From the NCBI GenBank assembly GCA_002383605.1, contig DFYK01000024.1, positions 5,565 through 21,427 of the forward strand: 15,863 bases of DNA. The letters are read 5' to 3'. The notes under the pieces are model-generated. The model saw only the letters and a list, made by a program, of their open reading frames with translations. It was not told the DNA's origin and made no database searches. Source of the DNA: Proteiniphilum sp. UBA4084 (GTDB taxonomy: Bacteria; Bacteroidota; Bacteroidia; Bacteroidales; Dysgonomonadaceae). A program made the position numbers and the translations under genes. Shown here piece after piece: positions 1-6,746 of the stretch; positions within the stretch are counted from its first letter, which is position 1, and each line of letters begins with the position of its first letter.

Positions 1-1
1 A

Positions 2-1144
2 GCACCCACCGTCATGGTATACGCCCATATGGATGTAATGCCGATAGATCCGGTTGAACTTTGGAACACAGACCCCTTTGAGCCGGAAGTGAAAGACGGG
101 AAGATTTGGGCCCGCGGCGCGGATGACGACAAAGGACAATCGTTCATGCATGCCAAAGCTTTCGAATACCTGGTACAGTCGGAGAAACTGGAATGCAACG
201 TAAAATTTCTGATTGAAGGCGAAGAGGAGATAGGCTCCCCCAGCCTGCCGGAGTTCTGTAAAAAGCACAAAGAGATGCTTCAGGCTGATATTATTCTGGT
301 GTCTGACACCTCGATGATCGCACCCGACGTGCCATCCATTACGACCGGACTGCGTGGTCTGGCCTACTGGCAGGTGGAGGTAACCGGACCGAATGTCGAC
401 CTGCACTCCGGCTTGTTCGGTGGGGCAGTGGCAAACCCCATCAACATACTGTCGAAGATGATCGCGCAGACGACGGACGAGGGCGGAAGGATCCTGATCC
501 CCGGTTTTTACGACGACGTGGTGGAGGTCTCCCAAAAAGAGCGGGAGTTGATGGCTAAAGCACCTTTTTCTCTGAAAGATTACAAGCAATCACTTAATAT
601 TGAGGAGGTCTCCGGGGAGAAAGGCTACACAACCAATGAACGTACAGGCATCAGGCCCACCTTCGACGTGTGCGGTATATGGGGTGGTTATACCGGTGAG
701 GGTGCCAAGACGGTACTGCCATCGAAAGCCTATGCAAAGATCAGTACCCGGCTGGTTCCCAACCAGGATCACAAAAAGATTGAGAAAATCTTTATCGATT
801 ATTTTGAATCGATTGCTCCCAAATCGGTGAAATTGAAGGTGGAGTACCTCCACGGAGGCCCCTCCTATGTCTGTCCCATCGATCTTCCGGCCTACAAAGC
901 TGCAGAAAAAGCCTATAAAGAGGTATATGGCAAGGAGCCAGTGCCCGTACGCTCGGGTGGCAGCATTCCCATTATCGCCACCTTCGAGGAGGTACTGGGC
1001 ACCAAGTCGGTATTGATGGGCTTCGGGCTGGGCTCGGATGCCATTCACTCACCGAATGAAAATTTTCCGCTGGAACAGTTCTTCAATGGCATCCGGACTA
1101 TCCCGCTCTTCTATAAGTATTTCGCCGAAGAGATGACAAAATAA
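2..1144 (+). CDS. M20-family metallodipeptidase, N-terminus cut off by window edge
   Basis: This is a zinc-dependent cytosolic exopeptidase of the M20 (ArgE/DapE/CNDP-like) family, which hydrolyses dipeptides or short peptides. The reading frame is already open at base 2, so the first ATG at 14 is internal; roughly the first 75-80 residues of a family of about 450 lie outside the window. The metal-site blocks can be read in order: YAHMDVMP (first zinc His and catalytic Asp), GADDDKG (bridging Asp), EGEEEIGSP (catalytic and zinc-binding Glu), and near the C-terminus SDAIHSPNE with the last zinc His. The lid/dimerisation segment between them contains TGLRGLAYWQVEVTG and DLHSG, typical of the CNDP-type branch. 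The exact substrate cannot be read from sequence. It is the first of two M20 dipeptidases here (see pepD at 14075). The next gene on the strand follows after 63 bases. Confidence 0.93.
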   Translation, partial: APTVMVYAHMDVMPIDPVELWNTDPFEPEVKDGKIWARGADDDKGQSFMHAKAFEYLVQSEKLECNVKFLIEGEEEIGSPSLPEFCKKHKEMLQADIILVSDTSMIAPDVPSITTGLRGLAYWQVEVTGPNVDLHSGLFGGAVANPINILSKMIAQTTDEGGRILIPGFYDDVVEVSQKERELMAKAPFSLKDYKQSLNIEEVSGEKGYTTNERTGIRPTFDVCGIWGGYTGEGAKTVLPSKAYAKISTRLVPNQDHKKIEKIFIDYFESIAPKSVKLKVEYLHGGPSYVCPIDLPAYKAAEKAYKEVYGKEPVPVRSGGSIPIIATFEEVLGTKSVLMGFGLGSDAIHSPNENFPLEQFFNGIRTIPLFYKYFAEEMTK

Positions 1145-1207
1145 ATGAACCAGACAGGTTACCGGCTGTTTAAATAGTTGCAACGATACAATTAAAAACA
1201 GGAAAGC

Positions 1208-1513
1208 ATGAGAACCTATACAACATTGTCCGAAGCGATCAACGATCTGGCTAAAAGGGGTTATACCGCCAACTTCAATATAGAGAGTGATTGCATCGTA
1301 TGTGCTGAAAATATGATCCGGCTTCGTCCGGATGAGTTTCAGATCGACGAGATTTACCGATTTCAGGAGATGTCGGATCTCGACAACGAAAGCATCCTCT
1401 ATGCCATTTCCTCGTCGCAAAACAATATGAAAGGATTGTTGGTAAATGCCTATGGCATCTATTCTGAAACAGCGACAACTGAGTTGGTTGAAAAACTTTC
1501 GGAACAGAAGTAA
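1208..1513 (+). CDS. Small conserved Bacteroidota protein of unknown function
   Basis: This encodes a 101-residue soluble protein with no signal peptide or membrane segment. I recognise it as a short family widespread in Bacteroidota, with an N-terminal TLSEAINDLAKRGYT block, an acidic centre (PDEFQIDEIYRFQEMSD) and an AYGIYSE block near the end. I recall that some homologues carry the name phosphoribosylpyrophosphate synthetase, but at 101 residues and without the PRPP-binding loop it cannot be that enzyme. The ATG at 1208 has an AGGAAAG stretch just upstream that could serve as a ribosome binding site. It lies 63 bases after the M20 peptidase on the same strand and converges on the ATP-grasp gene with 33 bases between the stops. 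No function is assigned. Confidence 0.8.
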   Translation: MRTYTTLSEAINDLAKRGYTANFNIESDCIVCAENMIRLRPDEFQIDEIYRFQEMSDLDNESILYAISSSQNNMKGLLVNAYGIYSETATTELVEKLSEQK

Positions 1514-1546
1514 GAAACCTCCAGTAAATGGAATAATTTTTCCGAA

Positions 1547-2707
1547 TCAGCAGATTTGGACGTAAGCCATGTAACGGGTATCCGATGTAACGGGAGTCAG
1601 CGGCTGGTATCCGGAAAGTATTTTCCCCTGTACTACTTTAAGTGGCAGCTCCCGTTGCATTTTCTCATGGAAAAGTTCTGTACATCCCGGTTTTTTAAAA
1701 TAATCCACCACAAATTTACCCTCCGCGTCGGGGTCCATGTACCTATCATGGAAAATGCGAGCCACCACCCCCATATTCATCCGCATGTTGATCTCCACAC
1801 AAGGCTGAATTCTGTATCCCTCATCCGTTACACATAGCATCATGTCCACGCCGGCGTAACCGGTATAAAAGGGGAAAAAGCGGGCAAGTTTTTGTACAAG
1901 GGATTCACGCAACCCCTGCAACAAGTCTGTCTGAAAATATCCCGATAGCCTTTCCACTATCTTCCGATCAGAGAGCAGTTCATTCCCGGCATAAGCACCC
2001 GAGGCAACGGAACGAAACAGGGAGTAACCGGCAAATTGCACCTTTCCCTTCTGCAGATAAAACTCCATGGCAAAATCCTGCACTTTGCGCAATGCTGGTT
2101 CAGCGACCACACCCCCCTGTTCACGGATCACCCTGCGACACCAATCTGTTTGCTTGTCGGTAATACTCCCCGATATCCAGATGAGTCCCTTTCCGCTCCC
2201 GGAAAGAGGCATTTTCAGCACTTTATCACCCGGCGTCGATTGCAAAAATTCAAGAAGTTCATCAAGTCGGGTAAAATAGTATGATTCCCCGCAAAAGTTA
2301 CTTCCTTCCTCCTTCAACTCCCGCAACAATCGAACCGCGTTTTTACGATTGGCATACTCCTTCAGTAGCCCAAGCTCCTCCATCGTAGGAATTTGATGCT
2401 CATCGATACCCAATGACATTATCTTCTTTCTCAACATCGGGTTCCAGCCCCAGGGAATAACCTGTTCACCCTGGCGCAAGACAATCTCCTGAAAGGGAAT
2501 CATTTCAGTTGTAATGGGAAACATGTTCTTCATGTCATCCAAAAACGACCGGTTCACCTCCCCCTCCGCGATCACTACATCTCCTCCGCCATACCATACA
2601 GGCAACAAAGCCAGATCCTCCGCCATTTTCATGGCTGAAGCAGGGGGAGTGTAGTTGGGTGCGAAGTTTGCCAGGGCCAGATCGTGCCAGGGATTGAAAA
2701 GGTACAT
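1547..2707 (-). CDS. ATP-grasp-like protein of unknown function, coupled to butyrate kinase
   Basis: This 386-residue protein has no signal peptide. The N-terminus has an FNPWHDLALA block (residues 4-13), which I recognise from a conserved uncharacterised Bacteroidales family. The C-terminal two thirds look like an ATP-grasp fold: VLKMPLSGSGKGL (163-175) with a candidate ATP-binding Lys165 and glycine-rich loop, VVAEP (200-204) like the hinge strand that contacts adenine, DFAMEFYL (211-218), AGVDMML (285-291), and CVEINMRMNMG (303-313), where Glu305 and Asn307 fit the ExN metal-binding signature. ATP-grasp enzymes usually join a carboxylate to an amine or thiol through an acyl-phosphate; the substrates here are unknown. 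Its ATG directly follows the buk TAG with no gap, so translation is probably coupled, and it should be made together with Ptb and Buk. No fission or frameshift is seen. The fold call is moderately sure; the function is open. Confidence 0.75.
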   Translation of the reverse strand: MYLFNPWHDLALANFAPNYTPPASAMKMAEDLALLPVWYGGGDVVIAEGEVNRSFLDDMKNMFPITTEMIPFQEIVLRQGEQVIPWGWNPMLRKKIMSLGIDEHQIPTMEELGLLKEYANRKNAVRLLRELKEEGSNFCGESYYFTRLDELLEFLQSTPGDKVLKMPLSGSGKGLIWISGSITDKQTDWCRRVIREQGGVVAEPALRKVQDFAMEFYLQKGKVQFAGYSLFRSVASGAYAGNELLSDRKIVERLSGYFQTDLLQGLRESLVQKLARFFPFYTGYAGVDMMLCVTDEGYRIQPCVEINMRMNMGVVARIFHDRYMDPDAEGKFVVDYFKKPGCTELFHEKMQRELPLKVVQGKILSGYQPLTPVTSDTRYMAYVQIC

Positions 2708-3787
2708 CTATTTGTATTCTTTGATCTCAATCTCACCATTGAGGGCGAGGAGTGCATTTTCGGCCAGTGCACCCATTTCGTCCTGTCCCGGATACACGTA
2801 TACCGGCGCAATGCGATATATTCTTTCAATGATCATGTTGCAGAACCACTTGCTGTTGGCTATGCCTCCGGTGATCAGGATGCCGTCAACCACACCTTTT
2901 AGCACAGTTGCCATCGCGCCAATCTCCTTTGCCACCTGGTAAGCCATCGCCTCCATCACCTGCTGGCATTTCTCATCACCTTCCTTCGCCTCCCGCTCCG
3001 CCACGTAAGCATCGCTAGTACCCAGGTAGGCCATCATACCTCCTTTGCCGACGATCATTTCTGACATCTTCTCATAACTGTAAAGTCCACTAAAGGCAAT
3101 TTTCAGCAATTGTCCCACTGGCAGTGATCCCGAGCGCTCCGGAGAAAAAGGGCCGTCGCCATCCAGTCCCTGATTCACATCGATTACTTTTCCTTTTTGA
3201 TGGGCGCCCACGGTGATGCCGCCGCCCAGATGCACCACAATAAGATTGAGATCCTCATATTTTTTCATGATCGACTTGGCGTGTGAGCGGGCAATTGCCT
3301 TTTGATTCAAGGCATGAAAAATGGACCTTCTCTCAAAGAGCGGATGACCGGAATATCTTGCCAGCGGCTGCAATTCATCCACCACCACCGGGTCGGCAAT
3401 AAAAGCTTCGGCCGAGGGCAGCATCTTTGCAATGTCGTGTGCGATCAGTGCTCCCAGATTGCTGGCATGCTCACCCCGTTTGCATTCCAGAAGATCTTTC
3501 AGCATTGTTTCATTCACCCGGTAAACACCCGATGCGATCGGCTTTACCAGTCCGCCACGACCGATCACCGCATCGATGGTTTCCACAGGGACGTCGGCAC
3601 TTTTCAGCTCCTCATAGATGATATTCTTGCGATATTCGTACTGATCGGTAATCTTCTCAAATTTTCGCAACAGTTCGGGTGCATGCTTGATGGTCTTCAG
3701 AAAGATCACCTTCTCCTGCTGGTAGATTGCGATTTTAGTCGATGTGGATCCGGGGTTAATCACCAGAATGCGTGTGTTTGTTCCCAT
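2708..3787 (-). CDS. buk: Butyrate kinase
   Basis: Butyrate kinase transfers phosphate from butyryl-phosphate (or branched-chain acyl-phosphates) to ADP, giving the free acid and ATP by substrate-level phosphorylation in the cytosol. It belongs to the acetate kinase/ASKHA superfamily. The 359-residue length matches the family. Visible motifs are the N-terminal phosphate-binding segment LVINPGSTSTKIAIY (8-22), the VIGRGGLVKP block, VVHLGGGITVGAHQKGKVID, and the C-terminal adenosine-site block ILITGGIANSKW. Many residues agree with butyrate kinase and not with acetate kinase, which is longer, at about 400. The start ATG follows an A-rich leader, usual for Bacteroidota. It lies 59 bases after ptb and immediately before the ATP-grasp gene. 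Gene order ptb-buk supports the call. In a protein fermenter the natural products may be isobutyrate or isovalerate as well as butyrate (inference). Confidence 0.95.
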   Translation of the reverse strand: MGTNTRILVINPGSTSTKIAIYQQEKVIFLKTIKHAPELLRKFEKITDQYEYRKNIIYEELKSADVPVETIDAVIGRGGLVKPIASGVYRVNETMLKDLLECKRGEHASNLGALIAHDIAKMLPSAEAFIADPVVVDELQPLARYSGHPLFERRSIFHALNQKAIARSHAKSIMKKYEDLNLIVVHLGGGITVGAHQKGKVIDVNQGLDGDGPFSPERSGSLPVGQLLKIAFSGLYSYEKMSEMIVGKGGMMAYLGTSDAYVAEREAKEGDEKCQQVMEAMAYQVAKEIGAMATVLKGVVDGILITGGIANSKWFCNMIIERIYRIAPVYVYPGQDEMGALAENALLALNGEIEIKEYK

Positions 3788-3846
3788 ATATTTTTATTTT
3801 TTTGATTCCTGTTAATAACTTCAGGCGAAGAAAGCGCGGTCATACC

Positions 3847-4746
3847 CTACCTGAGACAAGTTGCCAGGGCGATGGAAAAGAGTTTACTCCGTTCGTCGTC
3901 CGACCGGGAGGTAAGCACGACGGGCACCGCAGCGCCCATCACCACTGCTGCGGCTGTTGCTCCTCCCAGGAAGTTGAGTGCTTTGTAGAACATGTTTCCT
4001 GCTTCGATATCGGGTGCCAGGATGATGTCACAGTCACCGGCCACTTCACTCACGATACCTTTGTTCCTTGCTGCAGCTGCATTCACTGCTATATCGATCG
4101 CAAAGGGGCCGTCTATGATACACCCTTCTATCACTCCTTTCAGGTTCATTTGTTTCAATTGGGCAGCGTGCAACGTGGCCTCCATCTTCAGATTCACTTT
4201 CTCCACAGCAGCAGCCACGGCCACTTTGGGGTTTTCTATACCCAAAAAATGACAAGCACGGACTGCATTTTTGATGATTTGTACCTTCTCCTCCAGACCT
4301 GGAGCGATGTTCATCGCCACATCGGTCACACAGAACAGTTTGTGGTAGTAGGGCGATTGAAAGAATGCCACATGACTCAATAATTGCGCTGTGCGCAGCC
4401 CCTCCTCCCTGTCGAGCACCGCCTTCAGCAGATCACCTGTCGCCACGCGACCTTTCATCAGGATATCGGCCTCCCCTGCCCTTATCTTAGACACAGCAAT
4501 CCGGGCGGAGGCTGCCGCATCACCGTCGTGATCCACAATCTCAATCCCCTCCAGACTAAAACCGATGATCTGTGCAATTTTCTCAATTTCAGACCTGTGC
4601 CCAACCAGCAGGGGACGCACAATTCCCTGCAGCGTAGCCGCCTGAATTGCCTCCAGCACATGCCGGTCTTCCGCGGCAGCAATCGCCACGGTACACCTCG
4701 GTCTGTTCCTGGCTCGCTCAATCAGTTCATGTAAATCACGGATCAT
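3847..4746 (-). CDS. ptb: Phosphate butyryltransferase
   Basis: This enzyme converts acyl-CoA (butyryl-CoA and often branched acyl-CoAs) plus phosphate to acyl-phosphate and CoA, the step before butyrate kinase. At 299 residues it fits the Ptb branch of the phosphate acetyl/butyryltransferase family. Recognisable blocks are the N-terminal VAIAAAEDRHVLEAIQAA, the central ADILMKGRVATGDLLKAVL, LLSHVAFFQSPYYHKLFCVTD, and the C-terminal CDIILAPDIEAGNMFYKAL followed by GGATAAAVVMGAAVPVVLTSR. The last block, LTSRSDD, is typical of the family active-site region. It is the first gene of a minus-strand ptb-buk-ATP-grasp unit. The 107 bases between its start and the tRNA-Gly terminator are AT-rich and must hold its promoter, but I see no clean -33/-7 pair there. 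Confidence 0.95.
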   Translation of the reverse strand: MIRDLHELIERARNRPRCTVAIAAAEDRHVLEAIQAATLQGIVRPLLVGHRSEIEKIAQIIGFSLEGIEIVDHDGDAAASARIAVSKIRAGEADILMKGRVATGDLLKAVLDREEGLRTAQLLSHVAFFQSPYYHKLFCVTDVAMNIAPGLEEKVQIIKNAVRACHFLGIENPKVAVAAAVEKVNLKMEATLHAAQLKQMNLKGVIEGCIIDGPFAIDIAVNAAAARNKGIVSEVAGDCDIILAPDIEAGNMFYKALNFLGGATAAAVVMGAAVPVVLTSRSDDERSKLFSIALATCLR

Positions 4747-4853
4747 CTTATCTGTTATTTTGAAACTTTTTCCTTACAAAAGAACAAAAAATATTGCAGA
4801 TTACGACAATTTAAAGGCAACATTTTGACATAAAGTCTTAAGTTTGCATATTG

Positions 4854-4887
4854 AAAAAAGCACCTACCGGAATAAACCGATAAGTGC
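4854..4887 (-). terminator. Rho-independent terminator of the tRNA-Gly gene
   Basis: Read on the minus strand, an 11-base-pair stem (GCACTTATCGG with CCGGTAGGTGC, including two or three G-U pairs) with a TTTATT loop is followed at once by six T. It starts 13 bases after the end of the tRNA and separates it from ptb, which is read in the same direction, so ptb needs its own promoter. Confidence 0.85.
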
Positions 4888-4900
4888 CTGATTATATGTG

Positions 4901-4973
4901 AGCGGCAAACGAGACTCGAACTCGCGACCCTCAGCTTGGGAAGCTAATGCTCTACCGACTGAGCTATTGCCGC
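4901..4973 (-). tRNA. tRNA-Gly, anticodon CCC
   Basis: The minus strand folds as a complete 73-base cloverleaf. The acceptor stem GCGGCAA pairs with TTGCCGC, the D stem is GCTC/GAGC, the anticodon stem TTAGC/GCTGA encloses the loop TTCCCAA with anticodon CCC, and the T arm has GCGAG, TTCGAGT, CTCGT. The discriminator base is U, as in bacterial tRNA-Gly. The 3' CCA is not encoded (CAC follows). It reads codon GGG. A strong terminator follows and a promoter -7 box lies just upstream. Confidence 0.96.
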
Positions 4974-4985
4974 AAAAAACATATG

Positions 4986-4993
4986 CAAAAGTA
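4986..4993 (-). promoter_or_regulatory. Predicted -7 box for tRNA-Gly
   Basis: On the minus strand TACTTTTG matches the Bacteroidota -7 consensus TAnnTTTG exactly and ends 12 bases before the first base of the mature tRNA. No good TTTG -33 box is seen at the usual spacing of about 20 bases. The same eight bases occur upstream of the Lrp-type gene. Confidence 0.55.
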
Positions 4994-5050
4994 GAAATTT
5001 TTTGCTTAAATGTATCTCTCCGGTGTGTATTTTTCTTTGGAAAGGTTTAT

Positions 5051-5083
5051 TTTGTCATATAGAAAGAGGATATATTCAATTTG
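5051..5083 (+). promoter_or_regulatory. Predicted promoter of the tyrosine phenol-lyase gene
   Basis: TTTG at 5051-5054 is followed 21 bases later by TCAATTTG at 5076-5083, which differs from the Bacteroidota -7 consensus TAnnTTTG at one position. Transcription would start near 5090, giving a leader of nearly 90 bases before the ATG at 5177. Both boxes are followed by TCAT, so TTTGTCAT appears twice, 29 bases apart; this could be chance or a binding-site repeat. Confidence 0.5.
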
Positions 5084-5113
5084 TCATCATCATTGAGAAA
5101 TATCCGCAATATT

Positions 5114-5161
5114 TATTGGATTTTTCGTCTTTTTGATATATTTTTGGGGTATAATCCAATA
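5114..5161 (+). promoter_or_regulatory. Stem-loop in the leader of the tyrosine phenol-lyase mRNA
   Basis: TATTGGATT at 5114-5122 and AATCCAATA at 5153-5161 are perfect reverse complements (9 base pairs) separated by 30 T-rich bases. The second arm ends 15 bases before the start codon at 5177. No run of T follows, so this is not an intrinsic terminator. It may affect translation or mRNA stability, or as DNA it may bind a protein. The role is inferred. Confidence 0.45.
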
Positions 5162-5176
5162 CTAAAAAACCAGTGT

Positions 5177-6589
5177 ATGAACATAAAGGAATACCCCGCC
5201 GAACCTTTCCGGATCAAGTCGATTGAAACCGTTAAAATGATATCTCGTGAAGAGCGTGAGAGAGTCATCAAAGAAGCCGGATACAACACGTTCCTCATCA
5301 ACTCTGAAGATGTATATATTGACCTGCTAACCGACAGTGGCACCAATGCGATGAGCGACAAACAGTGGGCAGCCATGATGCTGGGAGATGAAGCGTATGC
5401 CGGAAGCACAAACTTTAAACATCTCGAAGAAACCGTGAAGAAGTACTTCGGTTTTAAGCACATTGTACCCACACATCAGGGACGGGGTGCAGAAAACATT
5501 CTTTCGCAGATTGCCATCAGACCGGGTCAGTTTATACCGGGAAACATGTATTTTACTACCACCCGGTATCATCAGGAGCGCAATGGGGGAACTTTCGTGG
5601 ACATCATCCGCGACGAAGCGCACAATGCCACGCTCAACATTCCGTTCAAGGGAGATATCGATCTAAAGAAACTGCAGCAGGTGATTGATGAAAAGGGTTC
5701 GGAAAATATTGCCTACGTTTGTCTTGCTGTTACCGTGAATCTGGCAGGGGGACAGCCCGTATCGATGAAAAACATGCGTGCAGTGAGCGAGATAACCCGC
5801 AAGTATGGGATAAAAGTATTTTATGATGCCACACGCTGCGTTGAAAATGCCTATTTCATCAAGGAACAGGAAGAGGGTTATGCTGATAAAACCATCCAGG
5901 AGATTGTTCATGAGATGTTCAGCTATGCCGATGGCTGCACCATGAGTGGCAAGAAGGATTGTATTGTCAACATCGGTGGGTTTCTCTGCATGAACGATGA
6001 TACGCTTTTTGAGAAGGCAAAGGAGCTGGTCGTTGTGTATGAAGGCATGCCTTCATATGGCGGCATGGCAGGTAGGGATATGGAGGCGATGGCAGTCGGG
6101 TTGAGAGAGTCGATGCAATTTGAATATATCGAGCATCGTGTGAAGCAAGTTCGTTATCTGGGTGATCAGTTGATGGCTGCAGGTATTCCTATCGTGGAAC
6201 CGGTGGGAGGACATGCCGTATTCATTGATGCACGCAGGTTTTGTCCTCACCTCACCCAGAATGAATTCCCGGCACAAAGCCTCGCTGCGAGCCTCTATGT
6301 GGAGTCGGGAGTCCGAAGTATGGAACGGGGAATCATTTCGGCAGGACGTGATAAAGAGACAGGCGAAAACAATCATCCGAAACTGGAGACGGTGCGATTG
6401 ACCATCCCCCGCCGGGTGTATACATATCGTCACATGGATGTGGTGGCCGATGCCGTGATCAGGCTGTATGAATACAGGGAGCGTATACGGGGGCTGCAGT
6501 TTGTGTATGAGCCCAAACAGTTACGCTTCTTTACAGCCCGGTTTGAGAAAATCAACAAAAATGTGGATGTCAACGAAAAAGAAAAATAA
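5177..6589 (+). CDS. tpl: Tyrosine phenol-lyase (beta-tyrosinase)
   Basis: This PLP-dependent cytosolic enzyme splits L-tyrosine into phenol, pyruvate and ammonia. The 470-residue protein aligns by eye without gaps to Citrobacter freundii TPL (456 residues, offset +3, plus an 11-residue Lys/Glu-rich tail). All key residues fall in register: Tyr74, Arg103, Phe126-Thr127, Asn188, Asp217, PLP lysine Lys260 in SGKKD, Tyr294 and Arg407. The residues separating TPL from tryptophanase are of the TPL type: Arg384 in RSMERG (Arg381 in C. freundii, which contacts the phenol OH) and Phe451-Phe452 in LRFFTARF. I chose ATG 5177, where the protein begins MNIKEYPAEPFRIKS like the family. The open frame reaches TTG 5081, but that falls inside the predicted -7 box. 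The gene sits between two tRNA genes and converges, across the tRNA-Pro, on an Lrp-type regulator that may control it (inference). Confidence 0.95.
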   Translation: MNIKEYPAEPFRIKSIETVKMISREERERVIKEAGYNTFLINSEDVYIDLLTDSGTNAMSDKQWAAMMLGDEAYAGSTNFKHLEETVKKYFGFKHIVPTHQGRGAENILSQIAIRPGQFIPGNMYFTTTRYHQERNGGTFVDIIRDEAHNATLNIPFKGDIDLKKLQQVIDEKGSENIAYVCLAVTVNLAGGQPVSMKNMRAVSEITRKYGIKVFYDATRCVENAYFIKEQEEGYADKTIQEIVHEMFSYADGCTMSGKKDCIVNIGGFLCMNDDTLFEKAKELVVVYEGMPSYGGMAGRDMEAMAVGLRESMQFEYIEHRVKQVRYLGDQLMAAGIPIVEPVGGHAVFIDARRFCPHLTQNEFPAQSLAASLYVESGVRSMERGIISAGRDKETGENNHPKLETVRLTIPRRVYTYRHMDVVADAVIRLYEYRERIRGLQFVYEPKQLRFFTARFEKINKNVDVNEKEK

Positions 6590-6594
6590 GGCTG

Positions 6595-6626
6595 TTCGGT
6601 TAATAGAAAAAAAATATTTATCTTTG
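6595..6626 (+). promoter_or_regulatory. Predicted promoter of tRNA-Pro
   Basis: TATCTTTG at 6619-6626 is an exact match to the Bacteroidota -7 consensus TAnnTTTG. TTCG at 6595-6598, one base off the -33 TTTG, lies 20 bases upstream, the expected spacing. The box ends 15 bases before the mature tRNA. The promoter begins 6 bases after the tpl stop codon, so the tRNA does not depend on read-through from tpl. Confidence 0.7.
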
Positions 6627-6641
6627 CAGCCACAAATTAAT

Positions 6642-6715
6642 CGGGATGTAGCACAGTTGGCTAGCGCGCCACGTTCGGGACGTGGAGGTCGGGTGTTCGA
6701 GTCACCTCATCCCGA
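6642..6715 (+). tRNA. tRNA-Pro, anticodon CGG
   Basis: This is a complete 74-base cloverleaf. The acceptor stem CGGGATG pairs with CATCCCG, the anticodon stem CCACG/CGTGG encloses TTCGGGA with anticodon CGG, and the T arm is GGGTG, TTCGAGT, CACCT. The discriminator is A and CCA is not encoded. It reads codon CCG. The D stem (GCAC with GCGC) has one A-C mismatch at pair 12-23; the other helices are intact, so the gene is probably functional. Confidence 0.95.
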
Positions 6716-6716
6716 C

Positions 6717-6746
6717 AAAAAAGGCTGGAAACCCAGCCTTTTTTTT
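6717..6746. terminator. Bidirectional terminator between tRNA-Pro and the Lrp-type gene
   Basis: GGCTGG at 6723-6728 and CCAGCC at 6733-6738 enclose a four-base loop. The stem is flanked by six A on the left and eight T on the right. It ends tRNA-Pro transcripts on the plus strand and, read the other way, lies immediately downstream of the Lrp-type stop codon, with which its T tract overlaps. Confidence 0.9.

Noticed and set aside
590..1048. A 152-codon minus-strand open frame inside the M20 peptidase gene
   Set aside because: It is antisense to conserved metal-site and substrate-domain codons; no family resemblance.
1514..1546. A terminator between the convergent genes ending at 1513 and 1547
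   Set aside because: Only a four-base GGAA/TTCC pairing is present; too weak to call.
3302..3805. A 167-codon plus-strand open frame opposite buk
   Set aside because: It is fully antisense to conserved butyrate kinase motifs, with no start context or recognisable protein.
3772..4383. A 203-codon plus-strand open frame opposite the start of buk and much of ptb
   Set aside because: It is antisense to clearly conserved enzymes, is rich in His and Cys in a way typical of a shadow frame, and shows no domain.
4747..4853. A promoter for ptb
   Set aside because: The region is AT-rich and has a near miss (TA followed by six T and G), but spacing and -33 box do not fit, so no coordinates are claimed.
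5081..5176. A 32-residue N-terminal extension of tyrosine phenol-lyase from TTG 5081
   Set aside because: The extension is not present in the family, starts with a TTG that is part of the predicted -7 box, and the protein from ATG 5177 begins exactly like known TPLs.
4901..6715. A genomic island inserted at a tRNA gene
   Set aside because: Neither tRNA 3' end is repeated elsewhere in the window, and no integrase, transposase or terminal repeat is present. Lateral arrival of tpl stays only a question.
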